Below, in pieces: positions 24,514 to 33,654 of a stretch of DNA of 34,094 bases. Position 1 is the stretch's first letter. Each line of letters begins with the position of its first letter. The position numbers and the translations under genes are program-made. Under the pieces are notes generated by a model. It worked only from the letters and a program-made list of their open reading frames with translations. It searched no databases and was not told the DNA's origin. The DNA comes from Treponema sp. Its GTDB lineage: Bacteria; Spirochaetota; Spirochaetia; Treponematales; Treponemataceae. The stretch lies in assembly GCA_016281495.1 (NCBI GenBank), contig JAEEIU010000009.1:1-34094 (forward strand), written 5' to 3'.

Positions 24514-25134
24514 TTACAAAAGGCATGCCGCTCCGCTTATTGCAAGCGGAATTATAAGGTTGTCAAAATCCTTTAGGGGAAGAAGTTCAATAAACATTCC
24601 TACCAGGGCAAGGACTAATGCAGTAATAGTAGAATGGCTTGAGCACCATGCGGATATGAATATGGCAGTAAAGCATGTCAAGCTTCCCGCCACAGTCTTT
24701 CCATCTGTAAACGGAATTACAATCCGTCCGAAAAGCTTTCCTCCAACAGACGCAAGACCGTCTCCAAAAGAAAGGGCATAGATTCCAAGAGCCGCACATT
24801 CCGGTGGGAACAGCAGTGCCGCAATCACAATTCCCATTACAAGTGTCACAGGACCAAGTACAAAGCGGTTTTCATCCCTTTTTCTGGCAGCAGCAGCAGT
24901 TATCGTGGAAATCAATGGAATGGACACTCCCCTCCTGCGTTGGATCTCTGAGATGATGTAAACTGTAAGTGCCAAAAGAAGGAGAATGATTACAGGCCAA
25001 TATGCAATACGCAGAAAAAACGGAATGGTTGCCGAGCAGATATGAATGCTCTTACGGAAAAGTTCCTTTGCAATAAAAAGTGTCTTTTGCTTTCTTATTA
25101 CACCGGATTTTCCGTAGGATTCATTATTTGGCAA
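24514..25134 (-). CDS. CTP-dependent dolichol/diacylglycerol kinase-like membrane protein
   Basis: This 206-residue protein has about six helices. It resembles the SEC59/DGK1/VTE5 family of CTP-dependent lipid kinases, related to phosphatidate cytidylyltransferases: RKSIHICSATIPFFLRI near the N-terminus, YALSFGDGLASVGGKLFG, and FTDGKTVAGSLT. Likely substrates are prenol, phytol or diacylglycerol, to be phosphorylated in the inner membrane; which one cannot be told. The best start is TTG at 25134, overlapping the TPR gene by 11 bases with GAGG just upstream. No in-frame ATG exists in the N-terminal region. Confidence 0.75.
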   Translation of the reverse strand: MPNNESYGKSGVIRKQKTLFIAKELFRKSIHICSATIPFFLRIAYWPVIILLLLALTVYIISEIQRRRGVSIPLISTITAAAARKRDENRFVLGPVTLVMGIVIAALLFPPECAALGIYALSFGDGLASVGGKLFGRIVIPFTDGKTVAGSLTCFTAIFISAWCSSHSTITALVLALVGMFIELLPLKDFDNLIIPLAISGAACLL

Positions 25135-28100
25135 GTTCCTCTTCTCCGTAAAGTGTCAGCGGAATTTCTGTATAAATAGCTGGAGAATAACCGTATACAG
25201 GATTGACGATGTACTTGAGGTTCTGTTCTGCTAGATTTGAACCACTCAACCTCAACATGGTCTCCTGGTTTCTTGTAAGGGCATCCCAAGAACGAATGCT
25301 TTCCTGCAGGTTGACAATGGCCTTTCCGTTTGTATCGCTGTCACCGTTTGCCTCGGATATGCGGGAAAGTGTTACGCCAAGGTTATTCGTAGCCTTCATG
25401 TATGTGTCAACAAGATCCTCGTGGTCTGTCCGTACCTGAGGAATTACTATGTCAAGGGCAGCAAACTTTGTGTTCAAGATGTTCAGGAGCCTCTCATAGT
25501 AGCCCTGTGCGGCATAATTGTCGTTCCTGAGGCTGAGTGTATCGGCCAGTGCAAGAAGAAGATGTATGTCGTCGGCATTTGAATCCGCACCATGTACGAA
25601 TGAACCCCATGCCTCGGTATAATTCTTGTTTGTATACTGAATGTATCCTATCTTGTATCTTACGGCTGCCGTATCGTTCAGGTTGGAAACTGCCTTCTGG
25701 TAATTGTCCAGAGATGCATCCATGTCACCGTTGATGAAGTAGTTTACGTCACCAAGATCTGCATAAAGCTTTCCGATTTCCGGCTTGCTTTCAAAATTGC
25801 TTGCACGGTTTTCCCTTTCAAAGAGGTCAATACCATCATTATAGGCCTGCTGTGCAAGTATGTATTCCCTCTGGTCTGCATATCCTTCGCCAAGCTGCCT
25901 GTATGCATCGATGAAAGTATATGTTTCCTTGCGTGTGCGTCTTGTCTTTGACTTGAATACATCTATTGCGGCATTGAACATAGGCACTGCAGAGTCATTT
26001 GCATGTGTAACGACATAGTAGCGGCCCATATTGTAAAGCGCAGTTGCATTCTCATTATCCTTTTGAACAGCACGCTCAAGCAGATTCTTTACGTCAACAA
26101 TCTGACCCCTCATTGTTTCTTCGGAAGGACGCAGGTTTCCATATCTCTTGTCCAAAAGATAACCGCTCAACTCTGTAAGGTCCTGTCCGTCAAGCTTCTT
26201 TACCCTTGAAGGATAGAAGTATTCCTTGTGGTTCAATACCTGCTGCAAGTCATCAACACGGATGAAATAACGCATCTCACGGGCATAATACAGATCCGCA
26301 AGCTTTTTCTTCTTGCCGTACAGTTCTACCAGTGTGTCATACTGCAGTTTTGCAAGCGAGAATTTTGACGCATCCTGTTCAGTGGCCCATTCAAGATACA
26401 GGTCACCAAGCTTAAGCAGTGCATCAGGATCATTATTGTGATAGTCAAGAACCTCACGCCGCAGGACACGTTCAGCTTCCTTAAAGTCATAAAGCTCGGA
26501 CATCTCCATGTCTGCCCAGTCAATTCCAGCCCATTTGTCACGGTCGAACCTGTACAAGGCTTCCTTATAAACATTTCTTGCCCTTTCGTACTGTTTGTGG
26601 TCACGATAGGATTCTGCATACTTAAAGAACCATTTTCTAACAGGCTTATAGTCTATCGCCGATTTGAAGCTGTCTTCAGACTGTGCGTAAAGGTTTTCCT
26701 GAATCTGAGAATAACCCTGCTTGTAATACTTGTTGGCCTGCAGAGGATCCCAGATAAATGCCTTGAAGAGTACAAACAGACAGAAGACGACAACAGCGGC
26801 AAAGGCTCCAAGAATTGCAAACGGAATGATCTTGTTCTTGACCTTGTATTCAAGGGTTGTCTTATAATTTTCGTATTCCTCGGCTGTACGTCTTTCGTAA
26901 TCACGCGGTACATCAAGAGAGATGTCCAGCATTTTTTCAAGCTGTGTAGCAAGCTGACGTGCCGGAATCTTTCTGTAGACTTTCTCAAGGATTTCAAATA
27001 CCGCATCATCCGTGAACTCGTTCTTTACGACAAGGTCTTCAATTGCAATGCGGACATTAAGAGGATATTCGGAAAGGTTCTTGCGGAACCTCTTGTATTC
27101 TGCATCAGTAAAGCTGTTCTTGGGCTTGTTCTTTTCGTCACCCTCAAGTGCTTCCTTAAAATTCGGAGTTGATACAAAGTCTTTCTTGGCAAATGAAGTT
27201 GAGGTATCTTTTCCTGGAGTAGTAAAGTTCGGAATCTCAAAGTCATCGTCACTCATCTCCATTCCGTCAACATCGCCCATGTCAAAATCGGTACTATCCT
27301 TTACGGCACCTGGAGCGGAGAAGTCCATACCTTCCATTGCAGATATGTCAAAGGTCTCAAGAGGCTCATCATTGTCCCCTTCTGCAGGACTTTCTTCTGG
27401 TGGTGTCTCACTTCCATCAAGGAATTCTGTGGACGGCTCATCCGAGTCAAATGATGCATCACCAACAGCTGTATCAGAAGCTGAACTTGCGGCAAATCCG
27501 GAATCGTCATCAAAATCAGGAAGATCCATGTCATCCATTGAGAACGATTCATCTGAACTGTCTGCGACGGTTGTATCTGATTCCTGTTCTTTTGCAGACT
27601 CTGGGGCGTTGTCAAATTCATCCTCAACATTAAAGTCCGGCAGATCCATCTCTGGTGCGGATTTATCCTCGGCAGGAGGCTCTGCACTTCCAAAATCAAC
27701 AAATTCTGGAGCCGGGTGTTCCTGGAATTCCTCTGGTATGGTTTCGTTCAAATCAAGGCTTGAGTTTGTCTCGAAATCTGCATTGGCATCGTCCATGTCA
27801 AAGCCAAAATCATCCTTGGGGGCCTGTTTTGGTGCAGCAGGCTTTGGTGCCTCAGGTTTGGGAGCCGGTTTTGACGACTCATCTGCACTCTTCATCAGGG
27901 CATCAAAATCTATGTCAGATATGGAAGGTTCTTTGCTTGCGGCCAGGTTATGCGGATTCAGGCGGCCGGTTCTGTATGGCTGAGCTGGAGGCTGATCATA
28001 AGTATCTTCCTCTTCCTCACTTTGCGGTATCTGTGCATCAGGATTTGAAGGAGCCAACAATGCATCCAGATCCAAGTCTTCAATAGGAGTTTCCTTGGGT

Positions 28101-28510
28101 TCATCTGGAATTTCCTCTTCTTCTTCCTTTTCTGTCTCAAATTCACTTAAATCGAGATCATCCACAGTGGATGCAACAACAGGAGAGAACAGGTCAGAAA
28201 CATCGGGCACAGCTTGAAGGTCACTTTCTTTCTGATAATCAGAGGTGGATTCAGTAGTTTCACCTGTAATGTCAGAGAAGTCATTGGCAGCACGGTCTCT
28301 TTCTGCGGCAAGAGCTTCTGCCTGCTGCTGTTCTTCTTCTGAAAGCTGAGGCATTCCTGCACGGAAATCCTCTGAGTCATCTTCTACAGTAATGCCTTTG
28401 GGAACAGGAATTGTAACTGGCTTTTCCCCTCTGGCTGAGCGTATCTTTACTTCATCTCCGACATTCAGCATGTCGGCGTTAAATTGTTTTAGCTGGCTTA
28501 ATCCTGGCAT
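25124..28510 (-). CDS. Large bitopic TPR protein, possible periplasmic scaffold
   Basis: This 1128-residue protein has an acidic, low-complexity N-terminal half (residues 1-460, rich in D, E, S and P), a folded stretch (about 465-550), one membrane helix (561-583) and a long helical C-terminal half with TPR-like units (QANKYYKQGYSQIQENLYAQ, ALYNMGRYYVVTHANDSAVP, AVRYKIGYIQYTNKNYTEAW). The tail should be cytoplasmic and the TPR part periplasmic. Repeated short motifs in the tail (DLPDF, DLDLDAL, DIDFDAL) may be docking sites. The layout recalls the TPR flagellar collar protein FlcA of Borrelia, but that is inference. The -10 box lies nine bases before ATG and no good ribosome site is seen. Confidence 0.78.
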   Translation of the reverse strand: MPGLSQLKQFNADMLNVGDEVKIRSARGEKPVTIPVPKGITVEDDSEDFRAGMPQLSEEEQQQAEALAAERDRAANDFSDITGETTESTSDYQKESDLQAVPDVSDLFSPVVASTVDDLDLSEFETEKEEEEEIPDEPKETPIEDLDLDALLAPSNPDAQIPQSEEEEDTYDQPPAQPYRTGRLNPHNLAASKEPSISDIDFDALMKSADESSKPAPKPEAPKPAAPKQAPKDDFGFDMDDANADFETNSSLDLNETIPEEFQEHPAPEFVDFGSAEPPAEDKSAPEMDLPDFNVEDEFDNAPESAKEQESDTTVADSSDESFSMDDMDLPDFDDDSGFAASSASDTAVGDASFDSDEPSTEFLDGSETPPEESPAEGDNDEPLETFDISAMEGMDFSAPGAVKDSTDFDMGDVDGMEMSDDDFEIPNFTTPGKDTSTSFAKKDFVSTPNFKEALEGDEKNKPKNSFTDAEYKRFRKNLSEYPLNVRIAIEDLVVKNEFTDDAVFEILEKVYRKIPARQLATQLEKMLDISLDVPRDYERRTAEEYENYKTTLEYKVKNKIIPFAILGAFAAVVVFCLFVLFKAFIWDPLQANKYYKQGYSQIQENLYAQSEDSFKSAIDYKPVRKWFFKYAESYRDHKQYERARNVYKEALYRFDRDKWAGIDWADMEMSELYDFKEAERVLRREVLDYHNNDPDALLKLGDLYLEWATEQDASKFSLAKLQYDTLVELYGKKKKLADLYYAREMRYFIRVDDLQQVLNHKEYFYPSRVKKLDGQDLTELSGYLLDKRYGNLRPSEETMRGQIVDVKNLLERAVQKDNENATALYNMGRYYVVTHANDSAVPMFNAAIDVFKSKTRRTRKETYTFIDAYRQLGEGYADQREYILAQQAYNDGIDLFERENRASNFESKPEIGKLYADLGDVNYFINGDMDASLDNYQKAVSNLNDTAAVRYKIGYIQYTNKNYTEAWGSFVHGADSNADDIHLLLALADTLSLRNDNYAAQGYYERLLNILNTKFAALDIVIPQVRTDHEDLVDTYMKATNNLGVTLSRISEANGDSDTNGKAIVNLQESIRSWDALTRNQETMLRLSGSNLAEQNLKYIVNPVYGYSPAIYTEIPLTLYGEEELAK

Positions 28511-28519
28511 AATTACTTG

Positions 28520-28548
28520 ATTATACTCCGCAAATATCTATAATTCAA
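28520..28548 (-). promoter_or_regulatory. Promoter of the TPR/lipid-kinase operon
   Basis: On the minus strand TTGAAT (28543-28548) is followed after 17 bases by a perfect TATAAT (28520-28525). Nine bases separate it from the ATG (28508-28510), so the leader would be only two or three bases long. Confidence 0.65.
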
Positions 28549-28589
28549 GGTATCTAGTCCCCTTCCTGTAATTTATCGGAAAAGATTTC

Positions 28590-28618
28590 TTGAGTGTTTA
28601 GAGTTTCCTTTTTATAGA
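28590..28618 (+). promoter_or_regulatory. Possible promoter of the glycogen-binding-like lipoprotein gene
   Basis: TTGAGT (28590-28595) is followed after 17 bases by TATAGA (28613-28618). The 28674 start has no clear ribosome site, so the start and promoter assignment are tentative. Confidence 0.45.
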
Positions 28619-28673
28619 CAAAAATCACGTTTTTTCTATTAAGTGAAAAAAAATACGAGCCGATAAAAAAGTT

Positions 28674-29408
28674 ATGAGAAAGATTTGTTTTTTGGGGATT
28701 TTATTAAGTCTTTTTATTTCATGCTCACAGACGCAAAAGGAAGTTGTCGTTCCAGATCCGGACTCGATGGCAAGCTATGAATATGCAGATATTGCCGCCA
28801 CAATCCGTTCCGTAGGAGAACCATACCTTAAGGGTGATTATGTCATTTTTACTCAGGAAAACAACGCCCGCTATATCGGAATAGCATTTGATTTTGAAAA
28901 ATACCGTACAATCCACAAATTCCAGATCAAGCAGTTCAGAAACGAGGAATACGAGATAGAAGATTCCCTGTATTTCTATATACTCAAATTGCCAAAAACA
29001 GTTCAGGAACTTAACTACCGCCTTGTAGTAGACGGACTTTGGACTACTGACCCGGAAAATCCCGTTACAGAATACAACGAGGAAGCTGACCTAATGCTTT
29101 CACAGCTGGATGTAAACCGTTCAATTCCGCTTGTTACAGAGAAAAAGGAAGACGGTTTGATTCACTTTGTATATCTTGGGGAATCAGGACAGCAGATACG
29201 TCTTGGCGGAAACTTTACCAACTGGGACAGCTGGATCTATCAGCTTGAAGAAGTCGCGCCCGGAGTCTATCAGACACAGCTTTCTCTACCACCAGGAACC
29301 TATGACTACGCATATTACACAGGCGTAACTTCTTTCCCGGACAAGACAAATTCAAACCGCAGCTACAGCCCGGACGGAAAAGTCGCTTCCCGCCTTGTAA
29401 TCGACTAA
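28674..29408 (+). CDS. Lipoprotein with a CBM48/AMPK-type glycogen-binding domain
   Basis: This 244-residue protein begins MRKICFLGILLSLFISCSQT, a clear lipobox (FISC). The C-terminal part (about 160-244) is an early-set/CBM48-like module: HFVYLGESGQQIRLGGNFTN, WDSWIYQLEEVAPGVYQTQL and LPPGTYDYAYYTG. The middle (about 95-125, YRLVVDGLWTTDPENPVTEY) also resembles the glycogen-binding fold, so there may be two modules. These domains bind alpha-glucans in isoamylase and AMPK. With no enzymatic domain, a role as a sugar-binding or structural lipoprotein is inferred. It is transcribed divergently from the TPR gene. Confidence 0.8.
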   Translation: MRKICFLGILLSLFISCSQTQKEVVVPDPDSMASYEYADIAATIRSVGEPYLKGDYVIFTQENNARYIGIAFDFEKYRTIHKFQIKQFRNEEYEIEDSLYFYILKLPKTVQELNYRLVVDGLWTTDPENPVTEYNEEADLMLSQLDVNRSIPLVTEKKEDGLIHFVYLGESGQQIRLGGNFTNWDSWIYQLEEVAPGVYQTQLSLPPGTYDYAYYTGVTSFPDKTNSNRSYSPDGKVASRLVID

Positions 29409-29488
29409 GCCATAGCTCAATTTAGCTGAAGCACGACCAAACTACGGTAGTGTAAGGCATTCAGTATTTTTCTATTTAATTCTCTTCT

Positions 29489-30886
29489 CTAGAACTTGAA
29501 TCCCTTGGGCATTCTGGATGCCAGCTGACTCATATCCATGCCGCCCATTCCGCCTGCACCGCCCATCATCTGCTGCATCATCTTAGCCTGAGCGCCACGG
29601 TTACGGCTGAGTTTTTTCATCGTAAGCTTTGTCTTTTCAAACTGCTTTATGAGCTTGTTCACTTCCTGAACGCTGGTACCGCTTCCCTTTGCAATCCTTT
29701 TTCTGCGTGAAGGTCCGATTATCAGGTGGTTCATCCTTTCCTTGTAGGTCATACTCTGGATGATTGCTTCCTGCCTCTTTAGGCCTGAAGTATCCATCTG
29801 GCTTGCATCCATTCCTGACATTCCCGGCATCATGTCGAGTATCTGCTGCATTGAACCCATTTTCTTTACGGACTGGAGCTGTTCAAGCATGTCCTGGAGC
29901 GTAAATTCGTTCCTGGCCATCTTCTTCTGCATCTTGAGGGCTTCTTCCTGGTTTACGGTTTCCTGCGCCTTTTCAACAAGAGAAACGACGTCGCCCATAC
30001 CAAGGATTCGGCTTGCGATTCTGTCAGGATAGAAGGGCTCAAAGTCCTCTGTCTTTTCACCGGTACCGATGTAAAGGATTGGTTTTCCTGTTATGGTCTT
30101 TAGCGAAAGTGCCGCACCACCACGGGCATCAGAATCGAACTTGGTAAGGATTACACCAGTCAATCCAAGCTGCTCGTCAAAGCTTTTGGCAATGTCAACG
30201 GCATTCTGACCTGTCATGGAGTCGGCAACAAGAATGGTTTCCACAGGGTTAACGGCTTTTTTAACGTCAACAAGTTCCGCCATCATCTCCTCATCAATCT
30301 GGAGGCGTCCTGCGGTATCGACAATCACCACATCAAGACCGTTTTTCTTTGCGTAATCAAGACCTGCTTTGGCAACCTTTACGGCATTCTTTGAGTCAGG
30401 CTCCTTGTACACGGGAACATCAATTTTCTGTCCCAATACGGAAAGCTGTTCAATGGCGGCTGGCCTTACAAGGTCACAGGCAACAAGCAATGGCCTGCGT
30501 CCTTCTTTCTTAAGTCTTGCGGCAAGTTTGTGGGCGGCGGTGGTTTTACCTGCACCCTGAAGTCCAAGAAGCAAAATCACAGACTGAGTATCTGGGCCTT
30601 TAAGGGCAAGGTCTGTCTTTTTGTCTCCCAGCATGGAAACAATCTTGTCGTGTATGATCTTTACAAACTGCTGTCCGGGATCAACAGCTTTAAGAACTTT
30701 TTCTCCCTTGGATTCTTCTATTGTGCTGTTTACGAAACGGCGTACGACACGGAGGTTTACATCTGCCTCCAAAAGTGCCATCTTTATCTGTTCAACAGTT
30801 TCCTCTATGTTCTTTTCAGTAATCTTTGATTTTCCGCTAAGCGTTTTTACAATCGAACTGAACGTTCCGGTTATTTTCTCAAGCAT
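29489..30886 (-). CDS. ffh: Signal recognition particle protein Ffh
   Basis: This 465-residue GTPase binds 4.5S RNA and signal sequences to target proteins to the inner membrane. It has the N domain (1-95), P-loop GLQGAGKTT (108-116), DTAGRLQIDEEMM, TKFDSDARGGAAL and GTGEKTEDFEPF of the G domain, then the methionine-rich M domain with the RNA-binding GPSRRKRIAKGSGTS. The tail is glycine- and methionine-rich (GGAGGMGGMDMSQL). Length is normal. AAGGAG lies upstream of ATG. It follows gpsA on the same strand by 89 bases. Confidence 0.97.
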   Translation of the reverse strand: MLEKITGTFSSIVKTLSGKSKITEKNIEETVEQIKMALLEADVNLRVVRRFVNSTIEESKGEKVLKAVDPGQQFVKIIHDKIVSMLGDKKTDLALKGPDTQSVILLLGLQGAGKTTAAHKLAARLKKEGRRPLLVACDLVRPAAIEQLSVLGQKIDVPVYKEPDSKNAVKVAKAGLDYAKKNGLDVVIVDTAGRLQIDEEMMAELVDVKKAVNPVETILVADSMTGQNAVDIAKSFDEQLGLTGVILTKFDSDARGGAALSLKTITGKPILYIGTGEKTEDFEPFYPDRIASRILGMGDVVSLVEKAQETVNQEEALKMQKKMARNEFTLQDMLEQLQSVKKMGSMQQILDMMPGMSGMDASQMDTSGLKRQEAIIQSMTYKERMNHLIIGPSRRKRIAKGSGTSVQEVNKLIKQFEKTKLTMKKLSRNRGAQAKMMQQMMGGAGGMGGMDMSQLASRMPKGFKF

Positions 30887-30975
30887 TTAATTTTTCTCCT
30901 TTTGGGTTTTTCATACAATTTACAATCAATTTCCAATCAGTTTACTTTCAATTAAGATTCAAATAAAACTGAATT

Positions 30976-32025
30976 TTACCTCTGCACAAGGGACATCAAA
31001 CATTCCTGGGGGGTAAGCTCCTTGTTCAGCAGGCGGTATAGCGCGTTGCATATCGGAAGCTTAAGGTTCTTTTGTTCTGCAATCTGGTGAACATATTTGC
31101 ATGCAATGGCACCTTCCGGGAGGTAGCCTATCTTGTTTACGTTGGCAATCAGGTCGTCCAAGTCCTTAAAGCGGCTGAGCATGTCCGTCTTGATTATGTC
31201 CTGGCCAAAACGGCGGTTGCGTCCATATTTTGACTTGCATGTAACGTCCAAATCCCCTACCCCGCTTATTGAGGTGAATGTCTGAGGATGAGTTGCCCCC
31301 ATGGCAAATCCGATTGTCTGAATCTCGTTGAGTCCTGCCGCCATCAAAAGGCTTTCCGTATTGTCCCCGAAAGTATCGCTTGTTTCAGCCAGGGCATCAA
31401 GGCTGCCGTAGACTACGGCTATGACATTTTTAACCGCGGCACAAACCTGGACACCAATTGTGTCAAATGAAGCGTAGACCATAAGGCCCGGAACCCTCAT
31501 CATGTCGCGCATGCGGATGGCGTTTCTGTGGTGTTCTGAGGCTGTAATCAGGCCTGTTATTTTTCCCATGGCAACCTCTTCGGCGTGGGAAGGACCCGCT
31601 ATGTAAACCGTAGCATTCTTATAGCATTCGGGGAGGGCTTCCTCCATTGTCTCAAGAACAAAATGTGGAAGACCGTCAGAAGGAACAAAGCCCTTGGTTA
31701 GGGAACCTATGATTGAAGTGCCGTTCTGGACATTAGGAACATCTGCAAATTTAGTGATTGTTGAGGCAAGATAAAGGGACGGACTTGCAAGAATGATAAA
31801 ATCCTTGTCCAAAGCAACTTTCTTTATGTCGCAGCTTGCCTTCATTGTGGGATAAAGTGAAAAACCAGGTAAATAACGCTTGTTTTCGTGTTCGGAGTTG
31901 ATTGATTCAGTTACATCCTCTTCCAGGGCCCAAAGCTCGACATTGTGACCTCCGCGGGCCAAAGCGCAGCCCAAAGCCGTTCCCCAGGCACCGGCTCCGA
32001 TTATTCCTACTGACTTAACATCCAT
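30976..32025 (-). CDS. gpsA: Glycerol-3-phosphate dehydrogenase (NAD(P)+)
   Basis: This 349-residue cytoplasmic enzyme reduces dihydroxyacetone phosphate to sn-glycerol 3-phosphate for phospholipid synthesis. The Rossmann motif GAGAWG (residues 10-15), YIAGPSHAEEVA, AAVKNVIAV with the catalytic lysine, and the substrate motif KYGRNRRFGQ are in place. ATG at 32023-32025 is chosen for the AAGG ribosome site; an in-frame start at 32055 would add ten residues without one. Length fits the family. Confidence 0.95.
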   Translation of the reverse strand: MDVKSVGIIGAGAWGTALGCALARGGHNVELWALEEDVTESINSEHENKRYLPGFSLYPTMKASCDIKKVALDKDFIILASPSLYLASTITKFADVPNVQNGTSIIGSLTKGFVPSDGLPHFVLETMEEALPECYKNATVYIAGPSHAEEVAMGKITGLITASEHHRNAIRMRDMMRVPGLMVYASFDTIGVQVCAAVKNVIAVVYGSLDALAETSDTFGDNTESLLMAAGLNEIQTIGFAMGATHPQTFTSISGVGDLDVTCKSKYGRNRRFGQDIIKTDMLSRFKDLDDLIANVNKIGYLPEGAIACKYVHQIAEQKNLKLPICNALYRLLNKELTPQECLMSLVQR

Positions 32026-32180
32026 TAGTACACCTTCCTCGAATATTTTTTCCATTATATATCATTTTGAGGGAATTATGCAAGGAAAGAAGAAAGTGAA
32101 AGCTGAAAACAGAAAGGTTCATCTCGATTTCCATAAGAAAGCTCACTCATCTGCTTCCTAGCCAAAGATTTTAGAAAAAA

Positions 32181-32258
32181 TTGGTCATGGTACCATGACC
32201 AAAGGGCTTGACAGAGCCCTTTAACGCAAAACTTCGCTACGCTCGTTTTGCGTTAAAG
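32181..32258. repeat. Three stacked perfect hairpins upstream of the MATE gene
   Basis: A 22-base perfect palindrome (32181-32202, centred on GGTACC) abuts a stem-loop with arms AAAGGGCT/AGCCCTTT (32201-32208/32215-32222), which abuts a 14-base-pair hairpin (32219-32232/32245-32258) with loop TTCGCTACGCTC. Successive hairpins share bases, so they could be mutually exclusive. Only 23 bases remain before the MATE start codon. Confidence 0.75.
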
Positions 32259-32281
32259 ATTTGCCTCAAGGGAGAGACAGT

Positions 32282-33613
32282 ATGCCCGTACAAATCACAA
32301 AATCCCTTAAAAACTTAAACTGGAAACTCTTTACGTCCCTTCTGGTGCTTGGACTCTGCCCCACAATCTATACGACACTGCGAGTTTTCTTTCTGGGCCA
32401 GCTTCCTGGGGAATGGTCTTTTTCCATTGCGGGTCAGCTTTCGTGGGTAAACTTGATTTATGAAATCCTGAACGAGGCAATAATTCTTCCATTGTATTTC
32501 TTCATGGGAAAGGTTGTTACCGACAAGAAAGAATACATTAACCGAATCAGAACGGGAATGATTATTTCCTTTTGCTTTTATGCCCTCTGCTCCATCCTGA
32601 TCTGCAGCTTTACGAATCCGCTTCTAAGTGCAATGGCCACAAGCAAGGACATAATCGCGGAATCAGCCGTTTACATTCGGATTGAAAGCGTGGCGAACAT
32701 ATTTTCACTTTTAGGAAGCTTTATGCTTGTCTGCCTTGTCACGCTGGGAAAATCAAGATACGTCTACATACTCACTGCGGCAAAACTTGTCCTGAGCATT
32801 GTGTTCGACACATTCTTTGTCTCGACATTAAAAATCTCCGCGAACCTTGGCGTAAACGGAATAGGCTTGAGCAACATAATCGTAAACATAATTCTTATGA
32901 TCCTTTCAATCCTACTGCTTTTAAGGGAAGGTTGTAAAATATTCAGCAGGGAAAAACTTTCTTTCAAGTGGGCAAGGGATTTTATAAAAATCGGAGGAAT
33001 TTCCGGACTGGAGTCATTCGTTCGTAACATCGCCTACATGCTCATGATAAGCCGGATGGTAAACATGGCGAACGAACAGGGAACATATTGGGTTGCCAAC
33101 AACTTCATCTGGGGATGGCTACTGCTTCCGATAAACCAGTTAGGCGAACTGATTAAGCAGGAAGTCGGGACAAATGAGAAAGCCGTCAAAAACAACACCC
33201 TCGGATACCTTGCCCTAACTGTGATTGTGTGCCTTGTCTGGTTTGTGACGATTCCGCTCTGGAAACCGTTCATGAAAAACGTCCTTCAATTCTCCGACGT
33301 TGAAAAGCTCTTCAATCTTGTGATGCTTCTGCTCGGCTTCTATGTGCTCTATGCCCTGCAGAATGTATTTGACTGCGAATTCTACGGACTTGGAAAAACG
33401 AACTACATGCTTTTTGAGTCCGTGGTAACGAACATGATTTACTACGGCACGGCATTCATCTTGTATCTGATAGGGACATGGACACCGACTCTGACGGGAA
33501 TCGCCCTGCTTTTTGGAATCGGGAATGCATTCGACAGCATAGTTTCCGGCGGAGCATTCGCATTTTTATTGAAGAAAAAGGGAATCAACATTCTAGAGGT
33601 GGAGCAATCATAA
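32282..33613 (+). CDS. MATE-family multidrug exporter
   Basis: This 443-residue inner-membrane protein has about twelve hydrophobic helices and looks like a MATE/polysaccharide-flippase type cation antiporter: LSWVNLIYEILNEAIILPLY in the first half, TAAKLVLSIVFDTFFVSTLK in the middle, NNFIWGWLLLPINQLGELIK in the second. Substrate cannot be predicted. ATG at 32282 is chosen for the GGGAG eight bases upstream; a TTG at 32261 in the same frame is within the hairpin-rich leader. The three hairpins before it could make expression conditional. Confidence 0.85.
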   Translation: MPVQITKSLKNLNWKLFTSLLVLGLCPTIYTTLRVFFLGQLPGEWSFSIAGQLSWVNLIYEILNEAIILPLYFFMGKVVTDKKEYINRIRTGMIISFCFYALCSILICSFTNPLLSAMATSKDIIAESAVYIRIESVANIFSLLGSFMLVCLVTLGKSRYVYILTAAKLVLSIVFDTFFVSTLKISANLGVNGIGLSNIIVNIILMILSILLLLREGCKIFSREKLSFKWARDFIKIGGISGLESFVRNIAYMLMISRMVNMANEQGTYWVANNFIWGWLLLPINQLGELIKQEVGTNEKAVKNNTLGYLALTVIVCLVWFVTIPLWKPFMKNVLQFSDVEKLFNLVMLLLGFYVLYALQNVFDCEFYGLGKTNYMLFESVVTNMIYYGTAFILYLIGTWTPTLTGIALLFGIGNAFDSIVSGGAFAFLLKKKGINILEVEQS

Positions 33614-33654
33614 TGAATGTTGAATTACGAGGAAAAAAATAAGGGAGGTTTATA

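Noticed and set aside
27012..27983. Long plus-strand open frame (323 codons) opposite the TPR gene
   Set aside because: Serine-rich low complexity is the mirror of the Asp/Glu-rich tail codons of the TPR protein, so it is an antisense artefact.
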